Assembly (NCBI RefSeq): GCF_001310635.1
Contig: NZ_BAXR01000004.1
Location: 1 to 64,000, forward strand
Source of the DNA: Bacillus sp. JCM 19034
GTDB taxonomy: Bacteria; Bacillota; Bacilli; Bacillales; Bacillaceae_D
Direction of reading: 5' to 3'
DNA: 64,000 bases
Positions within the stretch are counted from its first letter, which is position 1. The number at the start of each line of letters is the position of its first letter. Below, one piece after another: positions 58,165 through 64,000 of this stretch. Made by a program: the position numbers and the translations under genes. The notes beneath the pieces are model-generated. The model did no database searches, was not told where the DNA came from, and saw only the letters and a program-made list of their open reading frames with translations.

Positions 58165-60174
58165 CTATTCCTCCTCCATTACACAGAATCCCCACCGGTC
58201 GAGATTTACTTCACTGCCTTGAATTATTTCTTTTCCTGATAATAAATCAATACCCCGAGTATATGGATACGTAAATGACACAGATTGATCTGAATAATTA
58301 AAATAGTAGCGAATCGTATTTCCACTATCATTTTTACCTGACTTTGTTATGAGTGGGAATGAAATGTCTTGATCGTTGCCCCATAACCCTGCTTTTTTAA
58401 CAACTTGCTCAAGTACGGCATTCATCGCTTTTGAGCTAATAAAGCAACCAATATACGTTGCTATTCCTCGTCCATACTCATTTTGAGTGATAGCAGCATA
58501 TCCCCCCCAGTGCGGATGATCATAGTAGGCAAGAACGTTAGCAGTCGTCGGAGTTAACAGCTCCATCCATGTGTCTACCTGACTATTCGTTGCCCCGATA
58601 TTACACGAATCACTCTTTAACGTGACCTGTTTCGGTTCAACGAATTGACTATATGAAACACCACATACTTGATCAATCATCCCCGGCTGGGTTGTCGTAC
58701 GAACCTTAACATGCTCATCCGTAAAACCACTTTTAAAAGTATAAACAACGTGGCCACCTTGCTCAACATAGCGATTTAACCGCTCTAAACACTCATCAGA
58801 TGCTGAGTACAATGCAGGCACGACAATCAATCGATATTGGTCTAAATTCTCCGTCATAGGGTGAATGATATCGCAACCAACATTCATTTTATATAACTCG
58901 TTATACATGAGCCGAACGACGTCATTATATGTTTTCTCGCTAGTGAAATGGAATGGAAACCATTCTATTGAAGTTAACGCTTCATTACTGACTAGCATCG
59001 CTACATCATTTACCTTTTTCAAATTGACTAGTTTGGTTGAGAGTTTTTTAAAATCTGCACCAACTGTCTTTGCTTCTTCGTATGTTGGATTAGACTTAAA
59101 ATCATGACTCAATAATCCTTTCCAATACGTTTCAAACGAATTATGAATAGAATGCCAATGCCAATATGCAACCATATTGGCTCCAGAAGCAAGATGACTA
59201 AATGCTTGCAATCGAAGCTGACCTGGATACGGAGTCCAGTTAATAAATGCTTGGGCTTGCGTTTCTAATACGAGATAATTGTCTTGCTTGAGCGAGCGAG
59301 CAATATCTCCACCTAACGATATTTCCGCCCCTGTTAATTCATCTTGTGAAGGGTGATATATATCTACACCTACAATGTCAAATGGTTTTGCTGCTTCAAA
59401 ATGATTCACATCTGGCTGAACACCATATGAATATCCACGCCATTCGAAATCGAAATTTTGCGTGACAAATTGATCATCTCTTTTATATTCGTTCACAAGT
59501 GAAACTTGCCATGCTAGGAATTCCGAAACGAGCACTCTTTGGAACTTAGCAAACTCTGCACCGAGACTGCCATTAATAGTTCCAACAACCGAAGGGAAGT
59601 CCTCCCAACTGTTAATACGATTACTCCAATAGTCTAATCCGAATTTTTTGTTTACTTCTTCAAGGGACCCAAATTCCTCACGCATATATTTTACAAACTG
59701 AAGCTGAACATTAGGCCCCACCGTCCCGTAATGCTTTGTTTCATTATCAGTCTGATAGCCGATCACAGCAGGATGATCCTTCACCCTCGAAATGAGCTTT
59801 CGAATGATTCTTTCAGCATAAAACAAATAAGTTGGATTTGAAATATCCATGATTTGCCTTGCACCATACTTCCCTTTTCCTTCCTTCGTCTCAGCTAGTA
59901 CATCTGGATGCTCTTTAACCATCCATGTTGGAATAGCATATGTTGGTGTACCAACAATAACGTCAATTTTAGCCTTATACATTGCATCTAAAACACGGTC
60001 AACCGTACTGAAATCAAAAACACCGTTTTGTGGTTCATGCGAACTCCAAGTCGATTCAGCAATGCGGACAACATTAATGCCCGCATCCTTCATCATTCTA
60101 ATATCTTCATCTAATCGATCATATGGCATATATTCATCATAGTAAGCAACACCATAGTATAATTGATTTTTCAC
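58165..60174 (-). CDS. Beta-galactosidase, glycoside hydrolase family 42
   Basis: About 669 residues: TIM barrel (YYGVAYYDEYMPYDRLDEDI, VVRIAESTWSSHEPQNGVFDF; acid/base glutamate in YQTDNETKHYG; nucleophile glutamate in LVLETQAQ), trimerisation domain (VAMLVSNEALTSIEW) and a small C-terminal domain. The GTG at 60174 has AGGAGGGG seven bases upstream and gives the usual N-terminus. No signal peptide, so it acts on imported oligosaccharides. Operon with the ABC importer upstream and GH30 downstream. Confidence 0.9.
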   Translation of the reverse strand: MKNQLYYGVAYYDEYMPYDRLDEDIRMMKDAGINVVRIAESTWSSHEPQNGVFDFSTVDRVLDAMYKAKIDVIVGTPTYAIPTWMVKEHPDVLAETKEGKGKYGARQIMDISNPTYLFYAERIIRKLISRVKDHPAVIGYQTDNETKHYGTVGPNVQLQFVKYMREEFGSLEEVNKKFGLDYWSNRINSWEDFPSVVGTINGSLGAEFAKFQRVLVSEFLAWQVSLVNEYKRDDQFVTQNFDFEWRGYSYGVQPDVNHFEAAKPFDIVGVDIYHPSQDELTGAEISLGGDIARSLKQDNYLVLETQAQAFINWTPYPGQLRLQAFSHLASGANMVAYWHWHSIHNSFETYWKGLLSHDFKSNPTYEEAKTVGADFKKLSTKLVNLKKVNDVAMLVSNEALTSIEWFPFHFTSEKTYNDVVRLMYNELYKMNVGCDIIHPMTENLDQYRLIVVPALYSASDECLERLNRYVEQGGHVVYTFKSGFTDEHVKVRTTTQPGMIDQVCGVSYSQFVEPKQVTLKSDSCNIGATNSQVDTWMELLTPTTANVLAYYDHPHWGGYAAITQNEYGRGIATYIGCFISSKAMNAVLEQVVKKAGLWGNDQDISFPLITKSGKNDSGNTIRYYFNYSDQSVSFTYPYTRGIDLLSGKEIIQGSEVNLDRWGFCVMEEE

Positions 60175-60196
60175 ATTACCCCTCCTATATAAATAA

Positions 60197-61024
60197 TTAG
60201 CCTTTAACAGCACCTTCTGCAATTCCGTGTAAAATAAAACGTTGGAACACTAAATAGAAAACAACTAACGGTAATGCTGTAATAACTAATGCCGCTAAAA
60301 TCTGCGGCCAATCATTGTTATATTCACCAAAAAGCATGTTGATTGCTAGAATTAATGTGTAATTATTAACGTTGGTTAGCATTAACAAAGGTAATAAGAA
60401 ATCATTCCATAACCATAAAATATTTAAAATTGCTATTGTTACAAGAATCGGTGTTAGCATTGGAAAAATGATTTTCATGAAGATTTGCAGTTCATTTGCT
60501 CCATCTATTTTTGCTGATTCCTCTAGCTCTTTCGGAATCGTTTTTGTAAAGCCATGACATAAAAAAATCGCCATATTAACACCTAAACCTATATAAACTA
60601 ATCCCAATCCAAACGGTGTGCCTTGCACGCCAATCCCTTTTGCTACTTGTGTTAAAGTAATCATAATGGAGTGAAACGGAATAAGCATTGACGCAATAAA
60701 TACAAGAAAAAACAGGGAGCTTAGCTTACTTTTTGTTCGTGCTAGCTTATATCCAGCTAACGAACCGCATACAATAATCCCTATAAGTCCTACCGTTGTC
60801 ACAATAACGGTATTCCACATACTACTAAAGAAATTAACCTGCTGGATTGCCCCAATATAGTTGTCAAAATTTAGAGAAGTTGGTAATGCCATTACATTGT
60901 CAAAAATTTCACTTTGTGTTTTAAATGAGTTGACAACCGCCAAATAAATAGGAAATAATGTCAAAGCACCAAACAATATTAATATAATTGTATTTATTGA
61001 AGCAGCCACTTTATTTGTTCTCAT
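60197..61024 (-). CDS. Carbohydrate ABC transporter permease (MalG type)
   Basis: 275 residues, six membrane helices, EAA loop EESAKIDGANELQIFMKIIFP. Overlaps the upstream permease stop by four bases. Part of the binding protein-permease-permease-GH42-GH30 operon; no ATPase is encoded here. Confidence 0.9.
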   Translation of the reverse strand: MRTNKVAASINTIILILFGALTLFPIYLAVVNSFKTQSEIFDNVMALPTSLNFDNYIGAIQQVNFFSSMWNTVIVTTVGLIGIIVCGSLAGYKLARTKSKLSSLFFLVFIASMLIPFHSIMITLTQVAKGIGVQGTPFGLGLVYIGLGVNMAIFLCHGFTKTIPKELEESAKIDGANELQIFMKIIFPMLTPILVTIAILNILWLWNDFLLPLLMLTNVNNYTLILAINMLFGEYNNDWPQILAALVITALPLVVFYLVFQRFILHGIAEGAVKG

Positions 61025-61971
61025 GACTCAATTTCCCTCCTCTTCATAACTGATACTTGAATGACGGTTATAACTAACACAATAAAGAATAATATCATCG
61101 CTTTTGCACTTGCATAACCAAATCTGTAGTTTCCAGAAAAGGCTTCATGGTATATATTTAATGCGATAACTTGTGTACTCCTACCTGGACCACCACCTGT
61201 TAAAGCAAAAACAACATCAAAAATTCGGAATGCTTCATTCAATGTTAAGAATAAACAAATCGTAATGGCGTGCATTATCATCGGTAAAGTAACATGTCTG
61301 AAGTTTTGAAACGATGTTGCCCCATCAATAACTGCGGCTTCTTTTAAATGTTTGGGAACTCCTTGTAATGCTGCAATATAAATAATCATCATATATCCAA
61401 TTCCACGCCATAATGTCACAATTAAAATTGAATAAAAGGCAGTTTGAGGATTACCGAGCCATTCCTGATTGAGGAAAGTAAGAATAGCCCACTCAGACAA
61501 TTGCGGTAGAACGGTCACGAATATGAAGTACCACATAAATGCACTAACTACTAAGCTCACCATATTAGGCATGAAAAAGACTGTACGGAATAACCCTTTG
61601 CCTCGCGACCTCGATTCAATCATAACAGCTAGGAAAAGCGCAACCACATTTTGAACGATTAATATAACGACCGTTAATTTTAACGTGAACCATAATGAAT
61701 TCAAAAAATCAGGATCATTACGAAGAGCTTCTACATAATTACTTATACCAACAAAATTTGAGCTTCTTGATAGACCGTTCCAATCAGTTAAACTGTAGTA
61801 GGCCCCACCTATTGCTGGTATAAGTAAAAAGGCAATGTAAAATAGCAGTGCAGGTGTTAAAAATAATAAAAGCGATAAAGTACCTTTATTCTTCCCTTTC
61901 ACTATACTCATCCATCTATCTCTAAACCTCGATTCACTTAACTGATTTGCTCCACTATTTAATTGAGCCAT
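61021..61971 (-). CDS. Carbohydrate ABC transporter permease (MalF type)
   Basis: About 316 residues with six membrane helices and the EAA loop KEAAVIDGATSFQNFRHVTLP. The ATG at 61971 (MAQLNSGANQ) follows GAGGTGGGG and is favoured over upstream starts. It has a 45-residue cytosolic extension before the first helix. Confidence 0.9.
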   Translation of the reverse strand: MAQLNSGANQLSESRFRDRWMSIVKGKNKGTLSLLLFLTPALLFYIAFLLIPAIGGAYYSLTDWNGLSRSSNFVGISNYVEALRNDPDFLNSLWFTLKLTVVILIVQNVVALFLAVMIESRSRGKGLFRTVFFMPNMVSLVVSAFMWYFIFVTVLPQLSEWAILTFLNQEWLGNPQTAFYSILIVTLWRGIGYMMIIYIAALQGVPKHLKEAAVIDGATSFQNFRHVTLPMIMHAITICLFLTLNEAFRIFDVVFALTGGGPGRSTQVIALNIYHEAFSGNYRFGYASAKAMILFFIVLVITVIQVSVMKRREIES

Positions 61972-62047
61972 TTTCCCCACCTCTTTACTATTAATGAAAG
62001 GAGATGACTCAAGAGAGTATTTCACTCTCAAGAGTCATATGAAACAT

Positions 62048-63343
62048 TTAGTCAGTATTAATTTGATTGGCCTGCTGCCAAGCACGATCAAGAGCTTGGA
62101 TTACTCCTTCTTGATCTAAACTACCAGCTAAATAGCTTTGCAGTGCACTTTCCGCTTCGGTCTTAACCGCTTGTGGAATAGACGGATCCTGATATGCACG
62201 ACCTTCTACAATATATTCATTAGCTTCAATTAGCCAAGGGAATGGATCAAAATCATGTGAATGTGCAACTTGATTAAACATTAAATCTTGAAACAATTGT
62301 GATGAATCTTCCTCATCTAATATATAATTAAGCAAATCCTTAGCAACTTTTTTATTTTCACTTAAACTTGATACAGCCAATGACGTCGTTGTTGACGTAT
62401 TGATCATCGTTGCGTCGGGATTATCATTAATTGGTAATGGCGCTACCCCGAAGTTGAATGAATCATTTGCCGAAAGAATCGATTCTGCAAACCAAGGTCC
62501 TTGCACCCACATTGCAGCTTCACCGTTAGCAAACATTGCACTACCTTGGTCACCATCAATTTCAAATCCACGTGATGTTGTATGTGCAGCAACTAGATCG
62601 ATGACTTCAAAAAATCCTTCAAACTCAGCAAACGACCCTTCATCATTATTCATTCGCTCCATAAAATCCTGATTATCGCTTTCCATTAACGCCCCGGTAA
62701 TAAGCGGTAAAAAGAGCTGCGGAATCCATGCCTCATTATAAGAAGCTATAAAAGGAGTTATTTCATTCTCTTCTAGAATTTGAATCACTTCTTCCATTTC
62801 AGACAGTGTTTCTGGTAAGTCAATATTAAGTTCTTCAAAAATATCGATATTGTATAAATAGCCCCATGAAAGTGTTTCTAACGGAACAGCTACAACTTGA
62901 TCATTATGAGTTACAGCCTCTCGTGTTGAATCTAGAAGGTTGTCAACAAACGGTTGATCGGATAAGTCTTCTAAATAACCTGCACGATTATAAACAGGAA
63001 TTTCATTCACCGCATGTACAGCAAAAATATCAGGACTATCACTTGTCGCTAAACGTGTTTGCAAAATTTGTGTCGCCTGATCTGCTGCTGGAAACTCTAG
63101 TTGGTACGTAACTTCTATCCCTGTTTCTTCAAAATATTTCTCAGAGAACTGATTAAAATAATTTTCATATTGCTCTCTAAAACGAGGCTGTGGAATAAAA
63201 ACTCGTAGTTCTACAGAATCACCTTCTTGTAGCTCGTTTTCTTTCGATTCTGTTGATTCTCCAGCTGAATCTGTGTCATTACCACCACAAGCAACTAGCA
63301 TGAGCATCATTAATATACTAACCAGTAATAATAGCTTTTTCAT
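62048..63343 (-). CDS. Sugar-binding lipoprotein of the second ABC importer
   Basis: 431 residues, signal MKKLLLLVSILMMLMLVAC with lipobox LVAC at 16-19, a Ser/Glu-rich linker and a family 1 solute-binding fold (VELRVFIPQPRFREQYENYF, GEAAMWVQGPWFAESIL). First gene of the operon; two cre boxes lie upstream. Substrate unknown, probably a galactose- or pectin-derived oligosaccharide by gene context. Confidence 0.9.
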   Translation of the reverse strand: MKKLLLLVSILMMLMLVACGGNDTDSAGESTESKENELQEGDSVELRVFIPQPRFREQYENYFNQFSEKYFEETGIEVTYQLEFPAADQATQILQTRLATSDSPDIFAVHAVNEIPVYNRAGYLEDLSDQPFVDNLLDSTREAVTHNDQVVAVPLETLSWGYLYNIDIFEELNIDLPETLSEMEEVIQILEENEITPFIASYNEAWIPQLFLPLITGALMESDNQDFMERMNNDEGSFAEFEGFFEVIDLVAAHTTSRGFEIDGDQGSAMFANGEAAMWVQGPWFAESILSANDSFNFGVAPLPINDNPDATMINTSTTTSLAVSSLSENKKVAKDLLNYILDEEDSSQLFQDLMFNQVAHSHDFDPFPWLIEANEYIVEGRAYQDPSIPQAVKTEAESALQSYLAGSLDQEGVIQALDRAWQQANQINTD

Positions 63344-63365
63344 TAAGAAACCCCCTTTTGTTTTT

Positions 63366-63379
63366 TGAATACGCTTTCA
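63366..63379 (-). promoter_or_regulatory. cre box 1 upstream of the second sugar importer
   Basis: TGAAAGCGTATTCA on the minus strand, one departure from TGWAANCGNTNWCA, 23 bases before the binding-protein start. Confidence 0.65.
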
Positions 63380-63439
63380 TTATAAAATGAGTCTGTTATT
63401 ATGAAATTAGAGAATCTTAATATTCTTTATTGCACTTTT

Positions 63440-63453
63440 TTAAACCGCTTACA
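63440..63453 (-). promoter_or_regulatory. cre box 2 upstream of the second sugar importer
   Basis: TGTAAGCGGTTTAA on the minus strand keeps the TGNAANCG core and differs at the last positions. Two sites 74 bases apart suggest catabolite control, perhaps by looping. Confidence 0.45.
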
Positions 63454-63538
63454 TTTAAGGTACTTATCCTTTTTTTTCAGTAATGTGTGCTTGAACCAAT
63501 TAACTTGATTCATAGACTCTAGGATAGAGTCATAAACG

Positions 63539-64000
63539 TTACATTTGTCCAGGTGTTATTCCATGATACTTCTTAAATACACGGTAAAAATAAGATATAT
63601 CCTCATAGCCAACCATTTCTGCGACATTTTTGATCTTAACCTTCTCATCAACAATTAGTTGTTTTGCTTTTTCCATCCGTAATTGCATAATATACTCAGT
63701 AACATTAATACCAAACTCCTTTTTAAATGCTTTGCTTAAATATTCCTTACTCACATAAAATTGTTGTGAAAGTTGTCCAAGTGAACACGCGGCGTGACTA
63801 TAATTAACATCAATATATTCCTTCACTTCATCAAGCTTAAATTTCCCCGTCAATCCTTTTATCTTTTGATTATTCTCAAATAAATGTTGATATACTTTTA
63901 TGAACTCATTAAACAAATCTTCTAACGACATTTGCGGATTGAACATCGAAAGCTTATCATGCACAACTTGACTTACATTTAAATTATTTCGATAAATTTG
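63539..64000 (-). CDS. AraC-type response regulator, YesN-like (partial, runs off the window)
   Basis: C-terminal 154 residues are visible: a helical linker and the two HTH motifs (CSLGQLSQQFYVSKEYLSKAF; IKNVAEMVGYEDISYFYRVF), ending GITPGQM. The reading frame stays open to base 64000, so the receiver domain is outside the window. YesN-type regulators with a YesM-type sensor kinase often control the adjacent sugar importer. Confidence 0.82.
   Translation of the reverse strand, partial: QIYRNNLNVSQVVHDKLSMFNPQMSLEDLFNEFIKVYQHLFENNQKIKGLTGKFKLDEVKEYIDVNYSHAACSLGQLSQQFYVSKEYLSKAFKKEFGINVTEYIMQLRMEKAKQLIVDEKVKIKNVAEMVGYEDISYFYRVFKKYHGITPGQM

Overview
This window looks like chromosomal DNA from a low-GC, spore-forming member of the Bacillaceae, probably an environmental Bacillus sensu lato. 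The evidence is a long tRNA array, the spore-cortex gene cmpA, the complete rsbRSTUVW-sigB-rsbX stress module beside ndoAI-ndoA, alr, acpS and a rhomboid gene (the ydc-region order of Bacillus subtilis, here on the minus strand), strong GGAGG ribosome sites, sigma-A and sigma-B promoters, and Fur, TnrA-like and CcpA operators.

Layout. 1-1430: minus-strand array of eleven tRNA genes with three promoters, one firing off the left edge. 1.5-14.1 kb: sprT-like, cmpA, tex, sigma-B module, toxin-antitoxin pair, alr, lipoprotein, acpS, rhomboid. 14.3-17 kb: Fur-boxed two-gene unit and mgtE. 17.1-29.7 kb: nitrogen block with 5-oxoprolinase genes (pxpBCA), a HemD-like gene and assimilatory nitrate/nitrite reductase (nasB, nasC, nasF, nirB, nirD) with two TnrA-type boxes. 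30-34.3 kb: sugar ABC importer with an AraC regulator. 34.4-39.3 kb: YtrA-type ABC unit, nitroreductase, PH-domain protein, chemoreceptor. 39.4-43.3 kb: a second mgtE behind an M-box riboswitch and a short leader ORF, divergent from an ABC-F resistance gene behind a ribosome-type attenuator. 43.3-52.5 kb: phosphatase, htpX, YdeI-like protein, tandem-HTH MerR regulator with a UvrA-like ATPase and an ABC exporter, and a 5'-nucleotidase. 52.7-64 kb: secreted pectate lyase, AraC regulators, GH30 and GH42 glycosidases and a second sugar importer, with cre boxes, consistent with pectin or galactan use.

Sequence quality matters here. I count about 28 single-base frame breaks in 20 otherwise intact genes, nearly all a missing base in a short homopolymer. 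I read these as sequencing or assembly errors, and I give those genes as single loci spanning the break. Two loci (a deacetylase tail and a sulfate-binding-protein fragment) look like real gene remnants.

The most interesting signals are regulatory RNAs. The mgtE leader at 40.76-41.29 kb stacks an M-box and terminator on a 28-codon acidic/proline-rich then basic leader ORF (MgtL-like in composition) and mutually exclusive hairpins at the mgtE ribosome site. The ABC-F leader at 41.38-41.62 kb has a three-codon uORF and perfectly complementary terminator, antiterminator and anti-antiterminator segments.
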